Shown: piece by piece, positions 23,442 through 34,198 of the stretch
How positions within the stretch are numbered: position 1 is the stretch's first letter
Layout: each line of letters begins with the position of its first letter
Assembly (NCBI RefSeq): GCF_041956535.1
Contig: NW_027192200.1
Coordinates: 453,477-517,476, forward strand
Length of the DNA: 64,000 bases
Origin: Calcarisporiella thermophila CBS 279.70
Lineage: Eukaryota; Calcarisporiellomycota
Direction: 5' to 3'
The notes under the pieces: generated by a model
Seen by the model: only the letters and a program-made list of their open reading frames with translations
Database searches by the model: none
What the model was told of the DNA's origin: nothing
Translations under genes and position numbers: made by a program

Positions 23442-25352
23442 AGCGTGGCTATTCGAAGGCAGAGGCAACGCAAGCGGAGGGGAGAGGGAGGGAACGAGTG
23501 GGGCTGAGACTCCCTGGCGGTGGGTGTGCGTCGACGGAGGAAGGCTTGGCAGAACGGCTGGTGCCAAATGGGGAGATGCCAATGACAGCAATGAAGGGAT
23601 GGCGAAGAATTAGGCTGCGAGGGCTCGAGGAATGAGCTTGCGCAATGAGCTGTGAGGGCTGCCGAACAAGGTAACGAAAGCCGAGGAGCACCAGCGGAAG
23701 CGCGGCGAAATAGGGTGTAGAGAGAGAAAGCGGCAGGGAGAGAGAGAGCAGGAGCCGACAGGGCGATTATGAACGAAGATTAAGGTTCTGGTTACCATTT
23801 TCTTATTTTTAATCCGCGCGAAGTCTGTGCGGCTGGTGGATTCCACTGGTAGAGAGGTTGCACCCATCCAACCTTGAAAATTGTAGTCAGAGTTCCTAAA
23901 CTAGGCATTCCGGCTCCGCTCGGCACCACTTGGCCGCTGGGCTCTGAAATCGAGCCGCTGCATACTCCCCGAATTGCCCCTTGCCTAGCTCTCGCTGGGC
24001 CGGAGAAGGCGGGCTGGAGCCTGGAGGCCTCCGCCGGACATGATCTTCTCGCTCGCCCCAGGAAATGCCGCCGGTTGAAATCCCGCCGCTAGGAATTGTA
24101 GTATAAGGAATAGGGGGATTTGGAGAACCTTACACCAGGTCACAAAACAATGATGCGATTGGGAAACGTGCCATTGGGGGCAGTGATCGAGACCAGTTAC
24201 AGAGCGCTCTCCATTTTCCTTGTGCGCGATCGCATCCGAGGAACAGCCAAAAGTGATCGAAACCGTATGGTAAGAGATTTGGAAAGCCCCCCCACGCCCT
24301 AAACCATAATTCGGCGAATAATCGGGACCCGCAAACGTAAGTTGCAAACTGTAGAGCCCGGTCTTCATTACGAGAGAGGGGAGAGGAGAGCGACGGAGGT
24401 CGCGGCCGAGACTGTGACCGGCCCTCGTCTCGACTCTTTCCACTGCAAACTGAACAGCCCGCGGCCGCGTTTCCTCCCCGTGCTCGTTTCCGCCCGATCC
24501 TTTCCCCTCCTGCTTCCCCCTGCAATGAGCACAAGTCTGACAAGGCCCCCCGGCCTCTCGTCTCAAGTATTTCTCCGATTGCACAGTTACATCGGACCCG
24601 GCCACAGCTGCATTGCCATTTTCTCCACGCTCGTCCAACTCAGGGGTATACAGGAGAAAAGATCAGAAGACACTGAAATGCCTCGGCTGTGCCGATTCGC
24701 AAATAAGGTTCTGCTAGATCAGAATTAAACCCTCTTGGTCGCAGCACACGTGCTCGCCAGAAATCACGTTCTCTCGAGCTAGGGCTGTTATGTTTGACGT
24801 TACTCTGCGAGCTCCTCCCCTCCCCTCCCCCCCCCCCCCCTCCCATTCTCTGGTGCTCCTGACCAGCGCCCTCGCCCGATTTTCTCCCACACCCCTCCCC
24901 GCATCGTGGGCCATGTGGCCGGATTATTATGGGGAGGCGTGAATGGTTGCATTTGGGGACGGGATTATCTAGCTGATTATCTAACCCGCCGCTTCCAACT
25001 CAGGAGAGATTTGGAGATTGAACTCTGTCTGGCCCGTTTCTCACGGGTCGGGTCGGCCCAAAACACATGAATCGCTGCACCCCTCCCCTCACCCCCTCCA
25101 GCTTAGCCTCAGAGTGCACAGCACGCTGCTCGAGTGCATGCCAAAAACCCATTCACGGATTTAGGGTTTATTTAGTTTCCCCGGTCCTTACGTGGACCTG
25201 TTGCAGGTGGGATGATTCATCAAATAAAAACAAAGTCAACACGATTCCCAATATATATGCGTATATATATAGATACTTGTTTTGAAGGGATAATCCATTT
25301 ACATAGAAAAAACAAATAGGTTCAAAGCGAAAAGAGAGAAGAGACTCGGCTC
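23442..25352. promoter_or_regulatory. 1.9-kb GC-rich region upstream of the GATA-factor gene
   Basis: This region lies 5' of the white-collar-like gene and beyond the 3' end of the membrane-protein gene. Open stretches exist but none has a recognisable domain, and several are CT- or GC-simple. There is a C-run at about 24827-24840. It probably holds the promoter, and perhaps a 5' UTR exon, of the GATA factor. I cannot identify specific light-response elements. Confidence 0.35.
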
Positions 25353-26573
25353 TCATGAAATGATTATCTGGTCCTTCTCCGGTCGCATGGACACATATTG
25401 AACCGCGGGCGATGCAACATCGCCTCCGTTGCCTCTGCCCGGCCCATGGTTCAAACCGTGGTCTAGCTGCGGTATGGGAGGCACAGGCGGGATTGAATAG
25501 GGCGGAAGGTGCTGCTCATCGGTGCCGCCGTAGGGATCATCGGGCTCCTCTCCGCCACTGCCGCCACCCCTTGTGCCGTACTCGTGGAGAACGTCAAATT
25601 CCGGCGAAGCGGGACGCTCGTAACCTATCGCGGTATAATTCTCGCCCGGCATGAACTTGACCGAGGGCAGTGCGGGTATGCCGGGAGGGGGCTGCTGAGC
25701 GAAGGGAGAACCATGCGGAGGCGGCGAACGAGGGTGCTGAGAAAACGCTGGTTTCAGCATCGGGGGCTGGGGAGGAGGCATGGCGGGAGGGGGAGGCGGA
25801 TGATATAAGGATGGGGGGAACAGGGGAGAGGCTTGGTGAATGGGAGGCAGCTTGGGGGGATACATCTTTTGTCCGGGCGGCGTGGCCGGCGCCGACGAGT
25901 AGATCAGATGGGAGTCATGAGGAGGGCTGGTGGGACCCATCGGGCCTGGAGGAGGCGGATGGCAATCCTCTAGGTCCTCTACCCATTGCTCTCGAACACT
26001 ATGCCGCATCTTTTTCCGAATCAAAAATCCCGCCACCGCAAGCACCAGTAGCGACCCGGCCACGCCGCCAATGATGGGCCATGGAGATGGCCCTGGCGCG
26101 GGCTTCTGCGGAGGGATCACGGTGGGGGAGGCCACCAGGGAATTGAGGGATGCTTGGGAGTTATAGGGGGGAGTGATGGAGTTTGGGGGGAATGCGAGGG
26201 TGGGCGTGGGGCCAATGGCATGTTCGTGAGGAGGCAAGGGGAGCGACTCTCTTGCAGCATGGGGAGGTGCGTTGGGGATCGCCCTCAGCTTCTCCTTTTC
26301 CTTGTTCTTGACCCCATGATTCTTCTCCTCTCGGTGCTCTCCGGCCCCACCCCGGCCCTTATTTTTGTTCTCGTCGTAGCCTTCGTCCCGGACAGCCTGC
26401 CTCTCCCCGCCTCGATTGTTTGCTTTCTCGATATGCTTGTACACCTTTTCAAAGAGGTCCCTGCTCCCCTTCCGATGCTTATGCCCCCAGAGGAAGAGCA
26501 CCCTATTGCGACAGCCTTGGCATAGCTCCGCTTGAAAGGGGCTCTCCAACATTCGCCTTTTCACAATCCTCAT
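25353..26573 (-). CDS. Single-pass membrane protein with long proline-rich tail
   Basis: I do not recognise a family. From the ATG at 26571-26573 (MRIVKRRML) the protein is 406 residues. A charged Lys/Glu-rich region is followed by a Pro-rich stretch. A transmembrane helix (WPIIGGVAGSLLVLAVAGFL, then IRKKMRH as a basic stop-transfer) precedes a cytosolic tail of about 220 residues dense in Pro (PPPPPAMPPPQPP and similar SH3/WW-type ligands). Upstream of that ATG the frame stays open and encodes an excellent signal-peptide-like segment (ATLLALIFLSLVPSFCF) but has no ATG, only TTG at 26684, before an in-frame stop. Either an upstream exon supplies the start or the secretory signal is coincidental. 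A type I plasma-membrane sensor or scaffold is the inference. Confidence 0.6.
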   Translation of the reverse strand: MRIVKRRMLESPFQAELCQGCRNRVLFLWGHKHRKGSRDLFEKVYKHIEKANNRGGERQAVRDEGYDENKNKGRGGAGEHREEKNHGVKNKEKEKLRAIPNAPPHAARESLPLPPHEHAIGPTPTLAFPPNSITPPYNSQASLNSLVASPTVIPPQKPAPGPSPWPIIGGVAGSLLVLAVAGFLIRKKMRHSVREQWVEDLEDCHPPPPGPMGPTSPPHDSHLIYSSAPATPPGQKMYPPKLPPIHQASPLFPPSLYHPPPPPAMPPPQPPMLKPAFSQHPRSPPPHGSPFAQQPPPGIPALPSVKFMPGENYTAIGYERPASPEFDVLHEYGTRGGGSGGEEPDDPYGGTDEQHLPPYSIPPVPPIPQLDHGLNHGPGRGNGGDVASPAVQYVSMRPEKDQIIIS

Positions 26574-27339
26574 CTTGCGCAATGCAGGATGCTCAATGAT
26601 GGAATGAGTGGACGGGTGAAAACAAAATGAAGGAACCAGCGAAAGAAATATCAATGCTAACAATGTTGCGTGTATGTCATGCAATATGGAACGGTGACAT
26701 GGACACTCTTAATGACGGGGGTGAGAAAGATGGGGTGAAGTGTGAGTAGAGCAGGAATATATGGTTTATCTTCCCCCCCTTTTTTTATTTTTTTAAAAAA
26801 GGCGAAGAACTGAATGTTGTGTAAGCGAGTCGCGACTTAAAGTCTCATTGTTGAAGATTATTTGCTATATTTGCACATTATTGCCACCATTTCGATTTTT
26901 AGCCTTTATTAGAATTTTCCCATTAATCCTCCATTGTCCTTTCAGAATGAGCCTCAACCACGATAAGCCCAAGACAATACTCAACAAATTAAAAATATAT
27001 CGAAGCGTACCTAACCCTTCGCCTATCGCCTCCAATAATACAAGCTCCTATCAATGGCGAGGGAGGCTCCCCCCTCTCCCCCTTTTTTTTTTGGCTTCTC
27101 CCCATTCTATTCTCGAAAAAATTCCATGCCCTAAGGGAAAAAGGTAAATACATTTGAAAAATGTGGGTATACGTCATCACATCTGCCCAATGGAAAGGGT
27201 TTTTATTAAAAAGAATGGGGCAGCGAATATTCCGTTATAACCTACATCCATTTTTAAATTGGCCCATAATCTTTGACAAGAAATACGAATTCATCGGATT
27301 ACGCCGTCAAATCAATAACTTATTCCTGTACTTTTGAAA
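26574..27339. promoter_or_regulatory. Divergent promoter region
   Basis: About 0.77 kb lies between the divergent membrane-protein and synaptobrevin genes. It is AT-rich with T tracts. The part near 26600-26690 may encode the signal-peptide-like extension of the membrane protein. No other gene is visible. Confidence 0.4.
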
Positions 27340-27920
27340 ATGTAAGTACCAATCGAAGGTGGCTGCGTGATGGAACGGATGGTCGCGGTTGAATGTAAAC
27401 AATTTGAACTCATCGCTTCTTTTTTTTCTTTTTAAATCCTCGCAACAGGTCAAACCAACCCTACGATCCATACGTTCCCAATTCCTCGCCCTCGCAACCC
27501 AACCCCAAAATCGGTCACATTCAGGAGCAGGTGCAAGAGGTGGTGGGCATTATGCAACAAAATGTGAACAAGGCAAGTCATCCGATGTTTGTCCCATCTC
27601 TGGGTGGCTGTCTCTCTAACAAGATTAAGTACAGGTTATGGAGCGTGGCGAGAGACTCGATGATCTGCGTGGTAAGACAGAGGATCTCTCCAGCACTGCA
27701 ACCCATTTCCGAAGGGGCGCAAATCAAGTGAGGAAACGCATGTGGTGGAAAGGTATGTAAATCGATCTCTTTCATCGTGATTCTTGCCTGAATTTAACGT
27801 TGAATTGTGTGGCCACCCTCCTCTTTAGATATGAAAATGAGGCTATTAATCATTGCTGCTATCATTATTCTTTTAATCGTCATAATTGTCCCCATTGTGG
27901 TTCAAAGCCAGAAGAAGTGA
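27340..27920 (+). CDS. SNC1: Synaptobrevin / VAMP-type R-SNARE (Snc-like)
   Basis: Four exons join in phase: 27340..27341, 27449..27572, 27635..27752 and 27829..27920, giving 111 residues. The protein begins [11 protein letters not shown]. The SNARE motif runs from [20 protein letters not shown] to [18 protein letters not shown], with the zero-layer Arg in GERLDDL. WWKDMKM follows, then a C-terminal anchor ([20 protein letters not shown]) and the tail QSQKK. R-SNAREs on secretory vesicles pair with Sso and Sec9 at the plasma membrane; an Sso-like syntaxin lies at 60135. Two oddities: intron 1 (27342..27448) interrupts the start codon (AT|G), and intron 2 (27573..27634) has a GC donor (AAG|GCAAGT). 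Reading the ATG unspliced gives an immediate TAA, so the split start is required. Confidence 0.93.
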
Positions 27921-28246
27921 TTGCTTGGCCTTCATATATTTTCCATCTTTGATACTTTGCGGATCCTTTATTCTATATTTGTTTTTTTTTCTCTTCTTTC
28001 CTCCTCTTCTGTCTATTACTTTCTCCTGCATTCATATGTTTGTAATGGTGTGCTTGAATTTTTCGTAAAATATTTTATATTAGATAGCCCTTCCATGCTG
28101 AAGTCCTTTTCCCAAAATATTCTCAAATCAATTCGAGGTGACTAAATTGGGCTTGAGCGATTTTGACGGCTCAGTGAATTCTCTAAAGTTGGAACTCTTG
28201 CCGATATTGTATCTCATCGTATTAAAGAAATACTGATCGCTGGTTG
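27921..28246. other. Intergenic 3'/5' region
   Basis: T-rich sequence follows the synaptobrevin stop and leads into the next gene. No coding signal was found. Confidence 0.4.
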
Positions 28247-29542
28247 ATGGATGCTCGAGCGCAAGATGGAACAAGCTCGGGACATCATGCACGTCCACGC
28301 ACATTACAGGTAATGTCCCGCTATTGCTTCTATTTACTTGCGTTTCTTACCTTGATTGCCATCGACAGTTGCCTCGACACTGGAGCAATGCGTTCGATAT
28401 ACCCCGCCACGAGCTTATCCCAACCCTGAATGAGATGAAACGCATTCTATTCAGTGATTTATGGCAAAATACTGGCGAGCTCTCCAGTACACAGGGAGAA
28501 ATAGAGGCGGCTGTTTTGAATGAAGGTGAATAGTGATTGAACTTGGGATTATATATTCTCGTGTTAACCAAATCCATTCCCACTGCCTATCCAATTCTAT
28601 GTGCATATATAGAACCCCAAACGAGATCTAGATCCACTACTGACTCCAGAGAGAGTAGCGCTTCCAAATCGCCAGCACCATCAGGAAAATCACCAGCACC
28701 GCGTGGTGTCACTGATTTGGAACTGAAAAGAAAAGTTGAAACAGAAGAGGAAACTAATTCCGCTACCAAAGTCTGTTTGATTCCTTTATTTGAACATGTT
28801 CGATTTAATTCATCTTGTTTCCCTTTATCCTTCTACAGCGACCGCGTATTGGGCTCCATCCAAAATCTCCTCACAGTGGCCACTCGACTCCCCGGTTGGG
28901 GTCTCCCGCACCTGGCGTGGTTGTCCCAGCTTCTAATAATAATGTGCCCGACAAGCCTGTATCTTCCCCCGCCCCTGCAGGCGCTCCATCCCTTGAAAAG
29001 CAAGTGAAATCGCCATTAATTCGAACGGCTTTGCCCAAATCTCCCACACGGAGGCCCATGTCACCAAAACCAGCGTCGGCAGAGAGTAAACAGGCCGCGG
29101 CGACGACCGAAGCTAGGCAACGAAAAATATCTTCCACCGCAATGGAATCGAAGAAAGAGACACCTTTGGCCTCTACGGCTACAAAACCCAAACCTGCCAA
29201 GCCTCAGCCGCAACCGCAGCCTACTGGCCCCACTATGAAAGAATCGGTAAACGAGCTGAAGAGCTTGCTCTTGAAGATGATCAAGGCGGATGCCAAAAGT
29301 AAGTTGACCAGTGCTGCCCCCAGCCTGCCCTATTGAATCTATCGGAGATTGACTCTATCATTCATCTTGAAGGTTACAATGAAGCCGATATACTGTCGAA
29401 ACTCTCCCAGATTGAGGCCACTGTCTCTTACACAAAAGAGCAGAAAAAAGGCCTAACAACTTCCCTTCTCACCGTAGCCAAGGGAATGCGACGGAAAGGC
29501 GTCATCGAACGATTGGAACAGATGAAGCGGTCCTTGTTGTAA
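28247..29542 (+). CDS. Basic Ser/Pro-rich protein with possible LEDGF/TFIIS-N-like C-terminal bundle
   Basis: Five exons join in phase: 28247..28309, 28369..28525, 28613..28770, 28839..29298 and 29373..29542, giving 335 residues. The middle is a disordered, basic Ser/Pro/Lys/Ala-rich segment with repeated SPAP and KSP motifs. The last 75 residues are predicted helical: VNELKSLLLKMIKADAKS, ADILSKLSQIEATVSYTKEQ, SLLTVAKGMRRKGVIERLEQ. Their spacing resembles the integrase-binding domain of LEDGF/HRP2 and related TFIIS N-terminal bundles, which tether transcription elongation factors. That resemblance is a pattern judgement at modest confidence. An N-terminal helix (ELIPTLNEMKRILFSDLW) may be a second conserved piece. 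No PWWP domain is present. The start is the only ATG giving phase-0 splicing into exon 2. Confidence 0.6.
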
Positions 29543-30128
29543 AATAGCATCTGCCACTTGTAAATATATAAATTCCACTGTTGCAACAACTTTCCTGAAC
29601 GCTCCTGAACAGGAGCTATTATTGAAGGAGAATGGCAATTGCACCTATGAATCATTGAAATGCTGCATTGCGCTGTCGGCATGCAAATGGCCACACATTC
29701 ATCCATGCTGGCCACAGGATATAAGAGGATGCGTAAATGACTCCTTTACTTTACTACTCTTTCGTGAATGGATAAACTTGCTTGAAAACTAATTCAAAAC
29801 ATCGTCCAATGATTTGAATGTCCACATTCCTTATGGCCTAAGACTGAGGCTGTCTGGCACATATCCAGAAAAGGGTTCGGTCCGCAGGGCTTTTCGCAAG
29901 TTATTCCGAAAATTTAAGGTTAGAGCAGGTTACTCCCTGCACAATTTGTCTCCTATCCTAAAGTATCGAGAGATGATCACACGACTGAGTAACAATCCAG
30001 CGAATGTTTTTGGCCCAAAAAAATTTCTCCACACTTGCATTCTCATTGCCACTACCGTCTCATCACCATTCGCCAGCCCTTTTCTTTTTCCCCTCTCTCA
30101 CTCCGTACTCGCTTGTTTGAACTCTAGG
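29543..30128. promoter_or_regulatory. Upstream region of the amino-acid permease
   Basis: The 586 bp before the permease ATG contain an in-frame 5' open extension without ATG, and a short palindrome GCTCCTGAACAGGAGC near 29602. No gene was recognised. Confidence 0.35.
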
Positions 30129-32395
30129 ATGTCGGAATCGCAGCAACAGAAGACTGCCGAATACTCGCATTTCTCATTCGAAAAACCTGAGGCCGATTCG
30201 CAGGGACTTGCCACCGACCCCAATGTCGCTGGCCAGGCTCCTGCAAGGCAGTTCCTACACAGCCTTTGCTCACGCAAGCCTATCGACCGCATCAGGAATG
30301 AGACGGGAGCGGAGAGGAATACTCTTAAGCGTGACCTGAATGCTCTTGACCTCACGTCCATTGGCATCGCAAACGTAATAGGGACTGGGATATTCATTAT
30401 TAGTGGTACGAAATCTGAGCCTTATCTTGCCCATTGGATTTTATTTCCCCTTCTTCCTGCTGTTTTGCTCAATCTTGTATCCGTGTGACGGGCTGTAGGA
30501 CACGCCGCGGCTGAGAATTCGGGGCCAGCCATAGTCATTTCCTTTCTCATCGCCGGTTTCGCCTGCATCTTTGTCGCTATGAGCTACAGCGAGATGGCGT
30601 GTATGATCCCGGTGGCAGGCAGTGCCTATACTTATGCATATGCGACCCTGGGCGAGGGAATTGCGTGGATTATTGGTAGGCGTTGATGATTAGCTAGAAA
30701 GAACCGTTGGTCACCAAGCATGTGCTAATTTTGGCATGTCCACGTTAGGATGGGATTTAATGATCGAGTATTTGTAAGTAGAGAACAGTGAAAAGCATAC
30801 CCGACGAGAGCGAGGCTAAATCTGAACTCTCGCTGGTAGATTTGGAGTGTCCACTGTGGCCGTCGGATGGAGTCAATACTTTGCAAAGTTTATTGAATCG
30901 TTTGGAGTCCATGTAATGCACATGTCCGCATAGGGAAAACCCCCCACCTCTCTCTTAACACCCAGTACCCCATTTATAGGTAGATCACCGGTTTACCGAC
31001 CCCCCTCTCTCGTGGGACGAGAAGCTGCAGCAATTCAATCGTACTGAGGGATACATTAACATACCCGGGATTGTGATTGTGGCGACGTTGACTACCATCC
31101 TCATCCTGGGGATCCGTCAATCCAAGGTTTTCATCAACACCATTGTAATCATTAAACTCACCGTTATAGTGCTCTTCATCTGCACCGCCGCAAAGTGGGT
31201 GAATCCTAGTAATTTTCAGGTGAGCGGGTGGTTTGGGAGGGTTGATCTTTCATATCTTCCAAATCGACGTGATCTAAGCTTCTCCATTTGATGATCAATA
31301 CAGCCATTTGTCCCGCCGAATGAAGGTGGAGACTGGTAGGAGCCCTATATTCCAGCCGGATGACCCTCATATCTCCAATTCTAATTTTTTAATAGGCGAC
31401 ATTTCGGCGTTTCAGGCATCTTTGCGGCGGCGTCCATTGTCATTTTCTCCTATCTCGGATTCGATGCCGTTTCCACTGCGGGGCAGGAGGCCAGAAATCC
31501 GCAACGAGACATCCCCATCGGCATTTGCATGTCACTGTTCATTTCCACCGTCCTCTACATTTTGACCTCGTTGATTATGAACGGCGTGGTTCCATACTAC
31601 AAGTATAAAAATGACCCGGCACCCATTGCAACGGCCACCGCGGCAACCGGAATGCCCTGGCTAACGGTACTGGAGAAGATAAAGAAAATGACGGATTTTT
31701 TGTCATTTCTAATTGATCTTAATGAATGCACTTTGCACCCGCGTTCCCCTATTGGATAGATTGTTGTCTCGTTGGGCGCTCTCGCGGGCATCACCAGCAC
31801 TATGACGATTGGCCTTCTTGCCCAGTCCCGTATCTTCTATGCCATGGCGCATGATGGCCTTCTTCCACGAGTATTCGCGCGCGTCCATCCCCGCTTTCGT
31901 ACGCCTTGGGTTGCTACCCTGGTCAGCGGATTGGTTTCTGCAGCGTTGGGCGCCACTCTTCCCATCGATCTTCTTGGGAACATGACCAGCGTTGGTACAC
32001 TTATGGCCTTTATTTTCGTCCACATAGGGATCATTGTGCTTCGCTTTACGAAACCGGACTTGCCACGCCGATTTAAAATACCGGGGCCTAAAGGAACGTG
32101 GATCATCTTCCCTCTGATGGGGATTGTCAGCTCAATCATACTGATCGCCCTTGCGGATAGGGCCACTATTTACCGAGTATTCGCGTGGATGTACGTGTCT
32201 TCTACCCCCCTCTCCCTCTCCCTCCTGTATCAAGCTGCACCTAGCTAACGACTGCATCTCTTCTTTGCTTTCTACTCCAGGGGACTGGGCTTGATCGTTT
32301 ATGGCGTCTACGGCTATCGTCACAGCAGGCTCCGCAACCCTCAGAACGACTTGAGGCTTCGAGAGCTGGAGAGCATGGCCATTCCAAAACTTTAA
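30129..32395 (+). CDS. Cationic amino-acid transporter (CAT/APC family)
   Basis: A multi-exon gene starts at the ATG at 30129 (MSESQQQKTAEY). A polar N-terminus leads to the APC hallmark LTSIGIANVIGTGIFIISG, split by an intron, then HAAENSGPAIVISFLIAGFA. The CAT signature follows: ALSYSEMA-like AMSYSEMACMIPVAGSAYTY, ATLGEGIAWIIGWDLMIEY and WSQYF. Later come IVIIKLTVIVLFI, FSYLGFDAVSTAGQEARNPQ with RDIPIGI, and LLAQSRIFYAMAHDGLLP. The C-terminal part has PDLPRRFKIPGP and the tail GYRHSRLRNPQND. About 12-14 transmembrane helices are expected. Proteins of this branch import Arg/Lys or related amino acids across the plasma or vacuolar membrane. Transport specificity is not readable from the sequence. 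The reading frame appears intact across about eight exons. Confidence 0.9.
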
Positions 32396-33517
32396 TCTAA
32401 TGAATCTTCTTGGATTATTTATTTTCTTTATCTAATTCTGCTGTAGACATTTCTCATTTTCGAGTAATAATATGTAGCTAGTTTTTGTCTCTTGATGCGA
32501 AAAGTCGAACTGGTTCTTTCATCAGCTTCTATCATCACGCCTCCTCTGAGGGTGCCAGCTGATACAATTCAATAAAAGGAATAGGACAAGGGAATAGAGC
32601 GTTATTTTTGAGATTTGTTCCACGAACGAACCACATGGCTTAATCCACCTCTCGTTGCTCGACTAATATTAGTGGACCACTAGGAATCATTATCCTACTC
32701 TCTTAGCCCAGCGGGGATATTGAACTATACTACCACGGGTCTAGTATTCACCAAGAAATCCTTAAGTGTAGCGGTTTGAATTGACACCATTCCTTTCGCC
32801 GTGGCTAGCCAGGCTCTCCGCCCTAGTAGAACGCCGACATCTTCTAAGCCGGCTTCCACCCAGAAACCGTACTTTCTAATTTTATATTATAACCATATCG
32901 AAATCAAGTGGCGGTCGCATACAATCTCGATGATTATCGCCTCTTTGAACAGGCGAGCATAGGGTTGGCTTGGCAAGCGCCTAGAGCGCTTGAGAGCCCA
33001 CTTCGTAGGACAGCAATCGAGAAATTCCTTACAAATTTAGGGGGGGTGGTCCGCATAATGGTTTCGGGCCAGATATTTTTAAATGTATTTGTGGCGGGAA
33101 TTGGGGTGGGCAAATGCAAGGATCCATTGAGAATTGATTAGAGTTCTGCGCCTCGTTTAGAAAACGTGGTCTAAGATTCCGAAGCACCGAATCGAGTAAT
33201 TTGCTTTAGCCTAATCGGTTTATCTATTCTCATTATCACCGGCTTCCTTTCATTTAACGATGCCCAAAAATCTTTGATATCCGCCATGCGTACAACCCAT
33301 GTGTAAGTTTCTGACTAAAGGCTAGAGGGGTGTGGAGAGCGCGAATTAAACCGGCTTGGCAAGCGTGAAAAAAATTACCGCTCGAGTCCGATACCGAAAA
33401 TTCCGAGGACGGCACAAGCCTCGCGAGGAAGTGAATAAATGGGAAACAGCCCGTTGCGAAAAGAGAACCTGTTTTTAGTTTTCTTCTCTTTGTTTCTCCA
33501 TCCAGCGCCTAGCCAAA
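32396..33517. other. Gene-poor region
   Basis: More than 1.1 kb follows the permease without a recognisable gene. One open stretch at 32908-33141 has no family resemblance. The last 60 bp before 33518 are CT-rich, as in many fungal promoters. Confidence 0.4.
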
Positions 33518-33607
33518 ATGAATGAACGCAACACTTGCAAACAATGCGGCCAAGGACCCTTTGCTTCCTGGCAAGAATTCCTCAACCACCGCTGCGTGCC
33601 GCTCTAA
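33518..33607 (+). CDS. 29-residue zinc-finger microprotein, copy 1
   Basis: This is a 29-codon ORF ending TAA. It begins MNERNTCKQCGQGPF, then ASWQEFLNHRC and a three-residue end. The pattern C-x2-C-x13-H-x-C with aromatic and Leu core residues (F, W, F, L) looks like a minimal zinc knuckle related to C2H2/C2HC fingers. A near-identical ORF lies 590 bp downstream. Of 29 codons, 15 are identical between copies, 9 differ synonymously and 5 change the residue; both stop at the same place. That pattern argues for a translated, constrained peptide. A CT-rich tract (33474-33500) precedes the ATG, whose context is CCAAAATG. No known family is recalled. It could instead be a first exon, but the shared stop position argues against this. 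Confidence 0.6.
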   Translation: MNERNTCKQCGQGPFASWQEFLNHRCVPL

Positions 33608-34108
33608 CCACCCGGAGTTGTTTCAGCGGTCTCCCTCTGATTACCTCCAACGCGTGGCCACTGTCCCGGTCCCTAAGGGACCTGCCTTCTTCCCTCTGCT
33701 GCCGCCTCTGCCATTTGTACGCGGCCCAAATGAGAGAAGCCCGCCCAAAACCACTCGTGTCCTTTGCTTATTCAGCCATTTTGCTACCGAAGAAGTTGGC
33801 TAACAATAAATTTTGTAACACGCTTCCCTCACGTATACCCGTGATTTCGGCAAAAACCAATCCGATCCATTTGTAGAGGATGGAAGAATATTCCAGCATG
33901 TTTCAGAAATCGAACAAATATGGCAATCTGACACCAAGGGGCCAAGCGTTTCTGGCACCAAGATTCTTTGGAGAGAGAAATTTTAAAAACTCAACTTGTT
34001 CTGTTTTTCCATCCTCTTCTCTCCCGTTCGCCCAGAGACGCTTGCTGACTCTTTCTGGAGTACACTTGTTCTTCCATTCACGTTCCATCTTTGCATTCCT
34101 CAACCATA
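33608..34108. other. Spacer between the two microprotein ORFs
   Basis: Half a kilobase shows no convincing similarity between the flanks of the two copies except CT-rich promoter-like tracts (33990-34030 upstream of copy 2). No other gene is seen. Confidence 0.4.
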
Positions 34109-34198
34109 ATGAATGAGCGCAACACCTGTAAAATATGCGGGCAAGGTCCCTTTGATAGCTGGCAGAGCTTCCTGAACCACCGCTGCGAGCCTCCTTAG
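34109..34198 (+). CDS. 29-residue zinc-finger microprotein, copy 2
   Basis: This is a second 29-codon ORF, ending TAG. It reads MNERNTCKICGQGPF, then DSWQSFLNHRC and three residues ending PP. All four presumed zinc ligands (two Cys, His, Cys) and the aromatic core are kept relative to copy 1, and 24 of 29 residues are identical. The serine before Trp is encoded by TCC in copy 1 and AGC in copy 2, a change needing more than one base substitution, so selection on the residue is likely. The upstream 130 bp are CT-rich with promoter character. Possible roles are a transcriptional co-regulator peptide, a zinc-binding signalling peptide or part of a larger complex; none is supported by sequence. 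Confidence 0.6.
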   Translation: MNERNTCKICGQGPFDSWQSFLNHRCEPP

